64,000 nucleotides of DNA from Neofusicoccum parvum (GCA_020912385.1 CP087206.1:2480001-2544000), one strand, 5' to 3'; shown: positions 21,980 through 33,652, numbered from the stretch's first letter. Made by a program: numbers and translations. The notes: generated by a model from the sequence alone, not told the origin.

Positions 21980-23703
21980 ATGGAGAATCACTTCCCGGAA
22001 ACCTTTCCGCTCGGGGAGGCATCATCTCCACTCCCAACCATCATCGGAACGATCGTCGTACTTGCTTTTGCCTATATCGGCTATTCTTCTTTCGCATCAG
22101 CAAAAACTTACCCGAATATTCCCCTCGTCATCGGCAAAGGCGGCATCGAAGAAGCAAGGCAGAACTTTCGCACTCAGTCTATCAAATATCTTGACGCCGC
22201 ACTGAAGCAGGTCAATGATGTCTGCCAAGTTTGGACAGACGGTGGCCTCAAAATCTTAATGCCGACGAAGTATATCAATGAGATCCGGAACGACAAGCGG
22301 CTGAGCTTCCTCGAAGTTGTCAGGAATGTAAGTAAACTCTAGGCAGCGCGATATGAACGACTAAGGAACCTTCTATCTTTGCTGACACGCCTTTGCTCTC
22401 TAGGAAAATCTCGCTCATCATCGCAGCTTTGCTCCATCATACATGCCTATGAGAGGGAATCTTGTCACAGATGCCATCAGGACTAAGCTGACGCAGTCGC
22501 TTGGTGTGTGCTTTCACCAGTCACTTCTCTACCCGAGCCCCTGCTAATACTCGCGAAAGGCAAGGTTACCGATGGCTTATCGGAAGAGACGGACTTCGCA
22601 TTGAAGAACCTTTTCTCTCCAAGCAAAGGTAAGCCAAGCTTCCTTATCCGTCGCAAAATGCTTACCGCCGGGTTTCGCCAGACTGGGTCACCACGAAACC
22701 GTTTTATCCTATAGCGGTGGATTTCGTATCCCAACTCTCTGCACGTGTCTTCCTCGGAGATAAGGTTTGCCGTGACCCTGAATGGATCCGCGTTTCTGGC
22801 GAATACACGACGACGGTCTTCCTAGCTATCCAGTGCCTCCGCAAATATCCCAAATTCCTCCAACCGATCATGTACCACCTTGGCCTCGTTCCAGAAATTA
22901 AAGCACTTGACAAGCTGGAGGAAAAGGCCACCAAGATAATCGAGAAGGAAATCGCCAGACAGGACGCCCTAGGCGACGGTAACGTCGAGTCCACCTCGCT
23001 GAAATGGTTCGCCGACGTCGCCAAGCAGAAAAAGATTTCTGAATACAACCCAGTCTTCGCGCAGCTCGCCATCACGATCGCCGCAATCCACACCACATCC
23101 ATGGCGCTCACGAATGTCCTGTTCGACCTCATCGCGCATCCGGATCTAATCGACGAGCTGCGCCAGGAGATCATCGCCGTCATCGGCACCGACGGCTGGA
23201 AGAAGACGAGCCTCTCGAACCTGCGCCTCATGGACTCAGTCCTCAAGGAAAGCCAGCGCCTCAACCCTCCAGACGCCTTCTCGATGCGGCGCAAGGCGAT
23301 GGAGGACGTCAAGCTGTCGAGCGGCGTCGTCATCCCCAAGGGCGCCATGGTCGTTTTCCCGCCGCGGATCCTGCGCGACCCCGAGCTGTACCCCAACCCG
23401 GATGCTTATGATGGCCGTCGCTGGTATCGCTTCCGTCAGGAGCCGGGCAATGAGACCAAGTTTCAGTACGTCCAGACCACGGCTGAGATGCATGGGTTCG
23501 GACATGGCGAGCACGCTTGTCCGGGCAGGTTCTTTGCCAGCAATGAGCTTAAGATTGCGCTGTGCCATATGCTCATGAAGTATGATTGGGAGTACGCGGA
23601 TGTCAAGGAGCGGCCAAAGACTATCACGCAGGTGGAGATGATCATACCAGACCCGACGGTGAGGTTGAGATACAAGTCTCGAGAGCCGGAGGTTGCTATC
23701 TAA
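21980..23703 (+). CDS. cytochrome P450 monooxygenase
   Basis: Membrane-anchored haem monooxygenase of the fungal secondary-metabolism type. Exons 21980-22327, 22404-22503, 22560-22628 and 22715-23703 give 501 residues. An N-terminal anchor helix (TIIGTIVVLAFAYIGYSSF) is followed by a short linker; PLVIGKGG matches the start of the catalytic part. I-helix residues are IAAIHTTSMA (about 293-302, His in place of the usual acidic residue before TT). ExxR is KESQR (E351/R354), then YDGRRWYRFR, and the haem loop FGHGEHACPGRFFA with Cys441. The joins ENLAHHRSFAPSYM, SLGKVTDGL and SPSKAVDFVSQL are in frame. Length and motifs are complete, so it should be functional. Substrate cannot be told. Confidence 0.93.
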
Positions 23704-23997
23704 ACGAGCAACTTGACGGTATTGTGGATAAATTGTAGATAGCATGAAGCCAATTCAAGCTTCCAAGTTTAGTCAGGAACCCATCCATTTTGATACATCT
23801 AAAGATGTTCTACCTGACCAGTGAGTGGAGTCAATTACGGATAATCAAAACTGTGACCAAGCTTTTGGAAACATTAAACTGCTCAGGCAGTACAGCATTG
23901 ATGAATTAACGACTACTCGCTATTCATCGAATAAAATAACTGACCAATCAATATCCATACAATTTTCCAGAAGCACTGCCTCTCGTACTGGCCACCT
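23704..23997. other. convergent 3' intergenic region
   Basis: About 290 bp, AT-rich, between the stop codons of the P450 and the carboxylesterase. Expected to hold both 3' UTRs; nothing else seen. Confidence 0.5.
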
Positions 23998-25638
23998 TTA
24001 GTACGGAGTGCGCGTATGTAACCACCTCGTCAATAAATCCACCTTGTCCGCCGACGCAACCGGGACTGACCCAAAGCCTGTTCCGAGATGCATAACAGTC
24101 TGGTTTCCTTCCTGATTTGAGCTCCATCTCACCAGCGTACCATTCTTGTATGATCCACCCAAGTTCGGGTTCTGAGTCTTGACGAAATTCGCCCAGTACG
24201 AGGAGATGACATCCGCCAGGTAGAAGTCGTACGAAGTCCAGGGGAGATCCGTTCCGTACAGATTCCTCAGGGCGTAGTTGATCTCAGCCATGTGGTGGGC
24301 ACCTGCAGACTGTCCGGGTGGCGCGTAGTCCCAGTAGTAGGTGTAGAAAGGGCTGCTTGCTGACTTGATCCAGCCGTTCGCAAAGAGGTAGGAAGAGACG
24401 AGAGACAGATCACAGGCTGCCGCGTTCCACTGGACGTCGGCCTCTGTATCGTTGGAAGCGGGGTACAGTTTGAAAAACTCCGCGGAGAGGTTGCCGTACC
24501 ATTCGCTGTTGTAGAGCTCGTACTCGGCCACAGTGTAGTTGGTCGTTGTCGCTGCACCGCTTTCATCTCTGTTGTTGCCGGTGATCATGGGAACGTCGTT
24601 GGCCGGACCTTCAAGCAGCTCGTCGATGTACGTCATTGGCACGACATAATTGTCTAGAGTGGTTTTGTAGAGAGGAGGGTTTGATGTCCAGAGAGCGGTC
24701 AAGTTGCTGATTGTGTAGTCTCTGTCATCGCTTCCATCCAAGAGTTCTTCCATGCTGAGAGTCCGCAGTTCGGCAATGGTACTGACGTTGTGCGAGAGCG
24801 TGTAGTTGATGCCAACTTCCATACCGTATTCCATGGTCCGGTAGGAATCTGCAAGTCCGGCAAGAAGTGGGTCGTAAGGGTATCTGATTCCGCTTTCAGC
24901 AATCATGCCGTGGAAGAGACCCTTTGCCAGCGGGCTGTTGACGGCATGGTACACTTGGGCAGAGCCAAACGATTGACCGGCGATAGTGACTCTATTTGGG
25001 TCGCCCCCAAAGTTGGCGATATTCTTCTGGACCCATTCAAGTGCAGTGATGAAGTCGAGGATTCCATAGTTACCGGAGGAGTTGTGGCCAGACTCTTCGT
25101 TCAGGGTGGGGTGTGCGAGAAACCCGAAGGCGGAATCCCTGTAGTTGTATGTAACAACGACCACACCTTTAGTAGCTAATCCTCCTCCATCATAGAGGGG
25201 TTCTGCGCTGGTCTCCCAACTTCCATAATTCCAAACCAAGACTGGCAGTGACGCATTGGAAGAAGTGGCCGGGGTCCAAATGTTCACCGAGAGGCAGTCC
25301 TCGCTAAGGTTGTAGGTGGCCGCCTGATATGGGATGGGACAAGCAGGGCCAAACTCGGTTGCTTTGAGGGTTCCGTTCCATCGTTCACGTGGCTGCGCCG
25401 GCTTCCAGCGATTCTCGTAGGCGGTGTCCGCGGCATAAGGGACCCCTAGGAATGCAGCAATATCACTGTCCGGGAGGTTGAAATATTTCTGGGTAATAGT
25501 GCTGTTGAAGTATTTGAATCCCTGCACCGTGCCGTATTCGGTTTCAATTGGAACATCATAAAGTGCGGCGAAAGATTGGCTGGGAGCATACCCCAAAGCC
25601 AGGATGGGATAGAGACGTGAAACCTGCGACAACTTCAT
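23998..25638 (-). CDS. secreted type-B carboxylesterase/lipase
   Basis: Alpha/beta-hydrolase of the carboxylesterase family, single exon, 546 residues. I start at MKLSQVSRLYPILALG because a signal peptide follows directly (cleavage near SQSFA), although the frame is open further upstream. Family landmarks: EDCLSVNIWTP (about 113-123), nucleophile elbow GQSFGS with Ser223, the acid in GNNRDESGA, and the histidine in GAHHMAEINYAL. About a dozen N-glycosylation sites support secretion. Odd point: where most family members have a HGGG-type oxyanion loop, this protein reads VWNYGSWETS, so two glycines are replaced. The substrate may differ from ordinary lipases. It converges with the P450. Confidence 0.88.
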   Translation of the reverse strand: MKLSQVSRLYPILALGYAPSQSFAALYDVPIETEYGTVQGFKYFNSTITQKYFNLPDSDIAAFLGVPYAADTAYENRWKPAQPRERWNGTLKATEFGPACPIPYQAATYNLSEDCLSVNIWTPATSSNASLPVLVWNYGSWETSAEPLYDGGGLATKGVVVVTYNYRDSAFGFLAHPTLNEESGHNSSGNYGILDFITALEWVQKNIANFGGDPNRVTIAGQSFGSAQVYHAVNSPLAKGLFHGMIAESGIRYPYDPLLAGLADSYRTMEYGMEVGINYTLSHNVSTIAELRTLSMEELLDGSDDRDYTISNLTALWTSNPPLYKTTLDNYVVPMTYIDELLEGPANDVPMITGNNRDESGAATTTNYTVAEYELYNSEWYGNLSAEFFKLYPASNDTEADVQWNAAACDLSLVSSYLFANGWIKSASSPFYTYYWDYAPPGQSAGAHHMAEINYALRNLYGTDLPWTSYDFYLADVISSYWANFVKTQNPNLGGSYKNGTLVRWSSNQEGNQTVMHLGTGFGSVPVASADKVDLLTRWLHTRTPY

Positions 25639-26607
25639 GATCGCAAGTTCGGAGCGTGGAGGTAAGGTGCGAAGCTTGAGGCTGATGGAACGAAGATATG
25701 TGCATAGAGTCTGACACCTTATATACTCCTGGGGTTTGATGCGAACTGCCCTGACGGATTTGACTGCCGGCGTACGCCCAGCCGGATCAGCAGGAACGAT
25801 CACCTCATTGGCAACACCGTGTTTAATCTAGAGAGCCGACCATGAACTGATCCATAGACAACCTTCCTAAACAGCATGTACTACATCATGAACGCGCGGC
25901 ATTTGGCTTTAGTTTTACGTTTGCACCCACGGCCCCGCGGATCCATCCCTCAAGCTTACGTGCCGTGCCCACTAGTAAATTCCCGACTTCCCGGTCGATC
26001 TTCCCTGGATGCAAGGGACACCAATACGGGTTCGTGATTCTTCTGTAAATGTGCGTCACGCGTCGTGTACCTGACCTGTATCTCCAAAGTTTAATGTATG
26101 ACCGAGCTCGGGGAAGTTCGGGAATAGCTTTACCTCCGAGGTGGTGTTCACTACTTACCGCTACTTGCATTGTTGTGAGCCGATGGGTCGCGACCGCATC
26201 CGTCCGAGTACGAGAAATCCATGTTCATATGATTCGTACCGAGTATCTCTTCAGAATTCTCTCCAGACATCGACTGCTTTTGATTCACTGTTTTGTTTCA
26301 ATCGAAAATTGCCTCTACGAAGCTGATAAACGATGCATAGTGTATTGGTGCGTAGTAAAGCATCTCAATGGTTGGATTAGTGATCAGAATATCACCTTGG
26401 CAGGGCCACCGAGACAACAAGCCGTTCCATTATGTCCGAAAGCTATGATAAACTCCGAGTGACGAGGGCGCATACCCAATTGAAAAGGGGAAGAATTTAT
26501 AATGGAAGAAAGGCAATAAAGAAATACAGAAGAAGGAAAAATAATTTGGGAGATTAAAAAAAAAAAGGCAAAAAAAAAGGTACACCCTCATTGCATGGAC
26601 GGATCGA
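25639..26607. other. intergenic region
   Basis: Promoter side of the carboxylesterase (TATA box listed separately) and 3' side of the zinc-finger gene. Homopolymer A/T tracts lie at about 26556-26580. Short open frames have no recognisable content. Confidence 0.55.
25718..25725 (-). promoter_or_regulatory. TATA box of the carboxylesterase
   Basis: On the minus strand TATATAAG lies about 80 bp upstream of the chosen start ATG (25638). This supports that start over more upstream in-frame codons, which would then be outside or at the edge of the transcript. Confidence 0.55.
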
Positions 26608-28119
26608 CTAAATTGCCAAGGGAATTTCCGATGTCGTGCCACGACGATTCAGCCTCAGACCATACCGTTTCGTTTCATGCTCTTTTCGACCATCTTGTCT
26701 GAGATAGGAAGACTTGCAGCCTGGGAAACGACATGGATAGCGGTGTACCTCTCCAATCTTGCTGGAACAGTGCTGGTCGCGATGTCTCTTGAGGTTCCGT
26801 CTGACCTGATGCCGACCGCCCTTGAAGGGTTTTCCGCAGTCAGGGCAGTGGCCTGGAGCCGGAAAGAAGGATACCTGGTTGTCTCCCCCGACCTTTCCGT
26901 AGACATGGAATTTACGGCATGGTGAGATGGCGGTTGAGCATGCTGAAACAGGGCACATGTAGAAGTCTGAGCTGAAAAGATCCGGCATCGTGGGAAGAAT
27001 GGGAGATACTACAGGGCTTATATATGAGTCTTCATGCGCATGGCATGCGTTGGGTGAAATAGATGAAGCGAGTGATGGAGAAATTGTTGTGTGGTATCCG
27101 GAATCTCCACTGAAAGCCGTTGCGGGAGTTGGCATTGCACAAGACGAGCCCTCTGATGAGAAATTGCTGGAACATGCAGACGATCCGCGTCGATTAACAT
27201 TGAAGGCTGAGTTTGATGACATGGGAGAGGGCTGATTTTGTTGGTGAGCCTGAATTGGAATCCGACGATGAAGCTGTGCTGCGGGAGACGTCACATCCAA
27301 CTTCAGGGGTGGTATCGTCCTTTTCGGTGTAGCTTGACCAGAATAGTTGGAAGGTATGAACATGCTCAATGCACGGCCAGGTATAGGATACAACGAAGGC
27401 TCTTGAACATCGTCGACAAGCGCCTCCGCGAATTGGGACACTGGAAGTTCTGCGCACCCCTCCTGAAAGTTGTCATGCGTCCCATACAACATCGGTAAAT
27501 GAAGCGACGCTTCCATTTCAGGTAAAGCCAGATGTTCAGAAGGCATTTCGTAGATAAATTCGCCATCTAGTTCTTGAGCAGGGAATTTGTCAAAGCGCGG
27601 GGGTGCATCACAATAACGCGGGTTATGGGTCGAGGAAGAGAGCTCTGCGTATGGAAAGGTTTCCATTGTGGAAGGGGTTTGGTGGTTGCGTCCGAATATC
27701 TTGCGGAAGATTCTAGGAAATGTACGCTTTTGTTTCAATCCTCGGTTCTCTAGACGTCTCGGGGTGCCTTTAGAATCAATCGAGCTGGTCCAAGGCCGTA
27801 ATTCACTGGATTCCGTCGGTGGGCTGAGATAACCTTTGCTGTTGTAATGACTTTGATTACCGAAGTTTTGGCTACTCGGTAGAAAGCTGCTCGCGACTCT
27901 CTCTTTCTCCGATGGGGGATCGCTGAATACTGGTAGTGTTTGCTGCCGATAGAGGCTGACCATCAGGTTTCCATTTCCTGACCAAGCGATCACTAATGGG
28001 GTCCATCTGTCAGCCAAAAATGCATCAGCGAGGTGGCCATCACTTTGGAAAGGCCATACCAACTTGATCTTGGTGGAATGGTCGAATATGAACGATGGTC
28101 CGCGGTTACCACCGGGCAT
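26608..28119 (-). CDS. C2HC/C2H2 zinc-finger transcription factor (copy 1)
   Basis: Single-exon gene, 503 residues, probably nuclear. Long Ser/Pro-rich middle; C-terminal zinc-finger pair. Finger 1 is C-x2-C-x17-H-x4-C (C425, C428, H446, C451) around RRNLKRH. Finger 2 starts C463-x4-C468-x12-H481, but the final ligand expected five residues later is a Tyr (HETKRY), so it looks incomplete. A short C-tail follows. The N-terminus (KIKLVWPFQ ... LVIAWSGNGNLMVSLYRQQT) shows faint similarity to the second regulator at 36289-38180. The frame is intact. Targets unknown; it is the nearest regulator to the P450/esterase pair. Confidence 0.8.
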   Translation of the reverse strand: MPGGNRGPSFIFDHSTKIKLVWPFQSDGHLADAFLADRWTPLVIAWSGNGNLMVSLYRQQTLPVFSDPPSEKERVASSFLPSSQNFGNQSHYNSKGYLSPPTESSELRPWTSSIDSKGTPRRLENRGLKQKRTFPRIFRKIFGRNHQTPSTMETFPYAELSSSTHNPRYCDAPPRFDKFPAQELDGEFIYEMPSEHLALPEMEASLHLPMLYGTHDNFQEGCAELPVSQFAEALVDDVQEPSLYPIPGRALSMFIPSNYSGQATPKRTIPPLKLDVTSPAAQLHRRIPIQAHQQNQPSPMSSNSAFNVNRRGSSACSSNFSSEGSSCAMPTPATAFSGDSGYHTTISPSLASSISPNACHAHEDSYISPVVSPILPTMPDLFSSDFYMCPVSACSTAISPCRKFHVYGKVGGDNQVSFFPAPGHCPDCGKPFKGGRHQVRRNLKRHRDQHCSSKIGEVHRYPCRFPGCKSSYLRQDGRKEHETKRYGLRLNRRGTTSEIPLAI

Positions 28120-31100
28120 GGTGGAACACAGGAAAAAGAATTGGATGTCACGGAATAAGCCTTTTCTTTAAGATTGAAGAGAGATAAAGAGAGAGAGAGA
28201 GGTGAAAGAGGAAGTACGAGACCATTACTTATAGGCCATGACACAGGTTTAATATAATTGGAAAGAGAAACCCCCCACCCCACGCAAGTCACTGCTTCTA
28301 CAACTCGCTTTCCATAGCGCGCATCTCCCGCATGCTTGCAACGCATAAAAAAGTCCTCAAGGAGACCATCATCCCAGACATTTAGAAGGTTGTGCGTCCC
28401 TAAGGACTCCAGAATGCCGGAGCAACAGCTTCATCTGGATGCGTTGCATTCGGAGAGACCGAAGGACTGCCGGCTTCGACCGTGATTCGTTGAATCAAAG
28501 CTACGTAGAGCCGCGGGACTCATGTGCAGACGCAATGTAACAACATGAAATCCACGGCGCATTGTTGCTATCGTGCGTTGACCGGTGGGCCGAGGGGCGC
28601 GAGGGACAAGGTTAAAGGACCTGACGTAGGCGGGGCGGTCGGCAGGGCCGAGCTTCGCGTGCCTGTTCGAATGTCATTTTCAGCCTCAACAGGTCCTGCG
28701 TCAAGACCGGTCAATTGCCGTTTTGTTCTGCTCGAGTTCGTAATCGTCGTTTCTGGCTGGTCGCGGAGGGTTTTGTGAGGTTGCAAACACTATCTCAAAT
28801 GTGAAGAAGGTCGATCGGAGGACTTAGGGAAACGGCTTGAAACTCAGTTAGCTCACTTATTCTCAGTGTTGGACGTAGCTTACGGGATACAATTTTCTGA
28901 ATCCTTGGCAAGACAACAAGGATCCGACGAGGACTCAATGCCCTAGTGCGGCTTACAAGGGTACAAGACGCTGCAGGTAAGTCCGTGAAAGTAGAAAGAG
29001 CCATCGGGACCCCAGAGAGTCCGGGAGCCCTCTGGCTTTATCAAGTACAGGAGTTTATTAGACCTTATAGCCTTATTTATTTACAGCAACAGCAACATCA
29101 TGCTCTGGCAGAGCTCTTACAGGTACACATTCTTAGAATAGGTCCAAGACGCGCAAGTATGAGGGGCTGAGAATCCCAGCTGGGCTGTGTGCTGGATCAT
29201 TCTGTTATCGTGACAAGGCTATGGGCAAAGTGCTCTGCTGAACCATTGGTGAGTCCACCACAAGCGGCTATCCTTTGTAGCACGATCCTTATCAGCTGAC
29301 AGGAACTTGTGTCAGCGTACAACAGAGGCTACCTGCAGTCCGATATTGATTGATTGTATCATCGCCATGGGGCCACTGAGCCTCTTTAGGAGTTACCACA
29401 CGGCTTAGAATAGAAGAAGCGAGCTCTACCCGACATTTATGTTTTCCGTAACATTTGCGCACCGGGTTTAGTTTATCATCAGTCATCCACCTTTACCCCC
29501 ATGGTCCATCTACTAAAATTTATGAGGATTGAGCATTCATATCCTAATCAGGCAAGAAAAGCAATCAAAGAAATGGTGGACAATCAACACAACCTTGATC
29601 GGATTTCGATGTTGATGGAATGCTGTCGAGATGGTTATTATGTATGACGGTGTTAAACTTCAGGTCGTCGGCAATAAGCTAATGTGAAAACTACGTAGAA
29701 GTAATAAGATTATCGCGTCGATAATGGGTACATTGAACCAGGCGTCATCTTGTTAAATCATGCATCTGCTCTTTATGTAAGCCTTACCTGGCGTCCTAGC
29801 CTCATGGTCATCCCCCTTTACCTGTAAAATGGAAGCCACGAGGTGCGGGGCAGTGCTTCAGCTCCAGGCCTTTCTAGTATGCGAATGTCGCACCAAGATC
29901 TAAAAATTTCTTCGTTTCCCCGCACTGCGGCTGAAAATTATGAGTCAGACCAGCTGTTCCGCTCGGTGCGCCGCAGACGGAGCTGAAGCCTTCAACTAAA
30001 GCTAGCCTTGTATGTGAAGCATTCGAGCGTGGAATAAACACAGGAATTGGATGAATAATTAACCATTTCATTTGGTACCTTTTTCCGAGCGTCCTCTAGG
30101 CTTGACTGCCCTTCTTGTCTCGCTTTTTCTTTGTAAGTACCCACCCGTGCCGTGTCTCCTCATCATCTTTAATTCAGAATCTATATATCATGTATGCAAT
30201 CTGTATAACGAAATCGCGCCGATTATATGGATTCATATTCCTGAACTGCGCCGCCGAGTCCTGCCACTCTGTATAGCCTCTCATCCTCCTCCTATTCCAC
30301 CCCTCACTCCCCACCGCCGTCATCGCATAAGTTCCCTTCTAGAACGACCTCTACCGGTCCGCCTCATACACATCTACCTCATTCCTTCGGCACCAGCCCC
30401 CTCAGCATGCCCTCCCACAGCCGTAGAGACCCGCGACAGAATATACGCAGCAAAGAGATGACTTGTCTTCATGTTGTCTCTATGTAGAATGAATAACAAA
30501 ACAAAAAATTATGAGCCTCGTTTGCTTCGAAGGCCGAAAGGGCTAAATACTCATCTAAGCTCGCAATAAAGCATCCGAATTTAGAGATTTGTCAAATTGT
30601 CACTACTGGGTCTAGCTACTCGATTACACACTGACCATAATTGCCACGAGCCCATGGCGGTCAGTCATTTACGGAAGGTAGAAGCATTGAGCTTAGCCTC
30701 TTGACATGGATGAAAATTGCTGGGAACGCATAGAACAGCCTCAGCTATGCAACGATAGGCAGTTCTACCGTGCATAAGCATGCTAAGCCTTGTTCTACAT
30801 CGAGCGACGTCATATTGGTAATAATAGAGAGATTACTGATCGTATGGTGTTCTTGATGAATAAAAAAGCTTAAATTGTGCTTATCCGCGTGGAGACGATG
30901 GTTGGGTTGGGACGGCTGGGCGCACGGTCTTTCCGAAAAAGGAAGCGAAAGTGTCGACTAGGCTTCATTTTGACACCGCCCTGAATCACCCCGCAGCCTC
31001 GTATACTAATTACAGTATCCTGCAGGGGCTATATAGAGTTAACGGCTGTCTGCCTTGCAGTCACGACTTGCCCGGGAGGCCGAGCAAAAGAATCTGCAGC

Positions 31101-31968
31101 AAGACTACTGCATACGGCAAGTCGACCCACGGCATGGCTCTGATCCAGTATATGCAGCGCTTGGATTCGAGATCCATGATGATATACTCCAGTAATACAA
31201 AAATTTGTTATGTGATATCTAAGCCCCGCACGCCAAGACGTGGCAATCTGGTAGTGAGCCTTCGAGACTTTCGGCCTGACCTACATGGAGTATCTGGCTC
31301 CGCCGCCCGAAAGCTTAGTATTGTTGGGAAACAGAAAACATTACACTGCATTTTGCTCTGAAATTGAAAATAATGGTCTATACCCTTTTGAAGCTGTTTA
31401 TTCCATTAATCAGTAGCAGCTTTTGCCGGCTACCCATCTTGACAGCAGTGTTTTGTTTAGCTCAAGCAGGCGACATCTATTGAAAGCCGGGTCAGTAACT
31501 TTTCTGATTTCTATTAGGCCCTCCTTCTCCACATCCTACATATGTAGTAGTCCTGGCGCTGCAATTCTGCCTTGCGAGAATTCATATGCTATTCACAAAA
31601 AGGTAAGCACGCAACCCTACCCAACACCCTGTTGATCCTAAACCCCTGTTCGTCGACGATGCCGAGCACCATGAACCTCGTGATATTCAGCCAACTGGCA
31701 TCCAGCCTAAGTTACCCCTAGCACTGCTGACGACGTTGATCCATGTTGAAATCTGCCTCGAATTTGCAACCGGACACCGAACAACGGTATGACTAACAGC
31801 TTCGCACATGGTCTTCACTTTATCGCCAGATTAGCTACGGTCCATTCTACCGAATTTTACCAGAAGGGTGCCGATTGATCGAAAAAGAGCTGAATATAAA
31901 AGGACAAGACATTGCCGTGTCCATAGTAACCCCATAATCATTTCTTTCAATTGATCTGCAGGAAAGAA
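28120..31968. other. gene-poor 3.8-kb region
   Basis: No convincing gene over 3.8 kb on either strand: open frames are under 140 codons, without motifs or splice-linked continuation that I can see. A purine run with GAGAGAGAGAGAG lies at about 28189-28201, in the leader region of the zinc-finger gene. A short imperfect inverted pair (GTGCGGGG near 29842; CCCCGCAC near 29918) is too weak to call. The middle (29500-30900) is AT-richer than the coding regions and may be old, decayed sequence. Confidence 0.5.
31895..31901 (+). promoter_or_regulatory. TATA box of the amine-oxidase remnant
   Basis: TATAAAA lies 74 bp upstream of the ATG at 31969. The core promoter of the broken gene therefore still looks usable. 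Confidence 0.5.
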
Positions 31969-33652
31969 ATGAACACCCTACTATCCAGTCCCATTTGCTC
32001 CATCGTAGCACTTTTTCCAATACTCAGTCTTCATGATGTTGTATCTGCAGCTTCGTCACTGGCGAGCAAAGGGTATAGCTTCCATGAGATGAAACGTCAG
32101 ACAAACGGTGTTTCCTGTGCCTCATCGGACGCTCCATCGATTGCAGCTCCAAAGGCGAACATATGGAACGGACTGACGGATGAAGAGGCCTCAGCCGTTA
32201 CCAACTGGCTGCTGACTCAGCGCTCGCTGAATCTGACCGACCAAGCCGGCAGTTGGGACAACTCAATTGTACAGTCTTAACCTCGGCCTCCACCTTTTCG
32301 ACGTTAATTACAGGGGCGACCGCATCATCTACGAGGTTGGTCTGGAAGAAGCGCTTGCTCACTACGCTGGGAATGACCCGATCCAATCCGGAACAGCGTA
32401 CCTTGATAGCACCTACGAGATGGGTGGCAACAGCATGCCTCTAGTCCCCGGCTACGACTGCCCTGCCTACGCAACTTACCTCTCTAGTCCTTTCAACCGC
32501 AACAGCATCTGCCTATTCGAGTCTACGGCCGACTATCCGATCCAACGTCATATCTCTGGAGCCTATGTCAGCGTAACGAAAAACACCTACTTTACAATCC
32601 GACACATCAGCACAATCGGCAATTACGACTATCTCTTCTCTTACTCCTTCTACATGGATGTCAGCCTCCGCCTCGACGTCCGAGCCTCCGGCTATATCCA
32701 GACAGCTTACTACGCCCACAACACGGAATATGGCTACCAAATCCACGACGCGCTCTCCGGCTCGATGCACGACCACGTCATAAACTTCAAGCTCGACCTC
32801 GACGTCCTCGGCACGCGCAACACCCTCACCAACACCACCTTCACCCCCAGCATCGAGACATACCCATGGTCCAAGACGCCCCGCAACACCATGAAGCTCG
32901 TACGCAGCACAGTTGCCTCCGAAGACGAGGGCAAGCTGTCCTGGGGCGAGAACCGGGCGACGCAGTGGGCGGTCGTCAACACCGATGAAACCCTCTTCGG
33001 CAACCCGCGCGGGTATAAAATCATACCCGACGGTGCGGTGCACCTGACCATCAAGAACAGCAGCAACCTTGCAAATGCGGCGAACTGGGCCGAGCACGAC
33101 TTCTTCGTGACGAAGCAGAAGGACACGGAGCCGCGAGCGGGACATCCGAGGAATGTGCAGGACGTGCACAATCCAGTGGTTGATTTTGCCAAGTTCTTTG
33201 ATGGGGAGAGCTTGGTGCAGGAGGACTTGGTGTTGTGGGTCAATTTGGGGATGCATCATGTGCCGCATACAGGTAGGCTTTTTACTTTCGTCTGCCCCGA
33301 CTGCCGCATTGCTTCATGAATCCTTTTAGACTTTTGAAATCAATATGTTCGCTAACTACTACCTTTCTCAGGTGATCTTCCCAACACAGTCTTTACGACT
33401 GCCCACTCTGGCCTCCACATCGCGCCCCTGAACTACCTACCCGGCGATCCCAGCCGCGAGACTGTCAATATGGTTCGCATTGACTTCGGCGGTGGCGGCG
33501 ACAATACATCATCGCAGGTCAACACTTTCGGTCAAAATCTGCCGACCTGCTTGGGTAACTTAAGTGGCGTGGTTCCGGATCTGCAGGCATATCCCGCCAA
33601 AGCTGAAGGCGGAGGAGATCACGGGCGAGGTGGTGGGCCGCTATCATTCTAG
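31969..33652 (+). pseudogene. copper amine oxidase, internally deleted and frame-disrupted
   Basis: The start encodes a signal peptide (MNTLLSSPICSIVALFPILS) and the usual N-terminal amine-oxidase segment (IWNGLTDEEASAVTNWLL ... WDNS), then hits a stop at 32278-32280. From about 32267, one frame over, the catalytic domain begins at LGLHLFDVNYRGDRIIYEVG and runs to 33272, then after a 99-nt intron to 33652. Roughly 250-300 residues of a normal enzyme (the small N-terminal domains and the beginning of the catalytic domain) are missing at the junction. The catalytic core is complete: base Asp in YLDSTYEMGG, topaquinone Tyr in TIGNYDY, copper histidines in MHDHVINF and MHHVPHTGD. A 40-nt splice (GTCTTA...TTACAG, 32273-32312) would rejoin the frames but not restore the missing part. 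Most likely a pseudogene by deletion. Confidence 0.8.

Noticed and set aside
29842..29930. Imperfect inverted repeat GTGCGGGG / CCCCGCAC
   Set aside because: Only 8 bp with no further pairing and no element features around it; likely chance.
32267..32320. Treating the amine oxidase as an intact spliced gene
   Set aside because: A 40-nt splice could rejoin frames, but the donor is weak, the intron is shorter than all others here, and hundreds of residues would still be missing.
32513..33268. 251-codon minus-strand frame
   Set aside because: Antisense to the conserved amine-oxidase catalytic domain, which has unmistakable active-site motifs on the plus strand.
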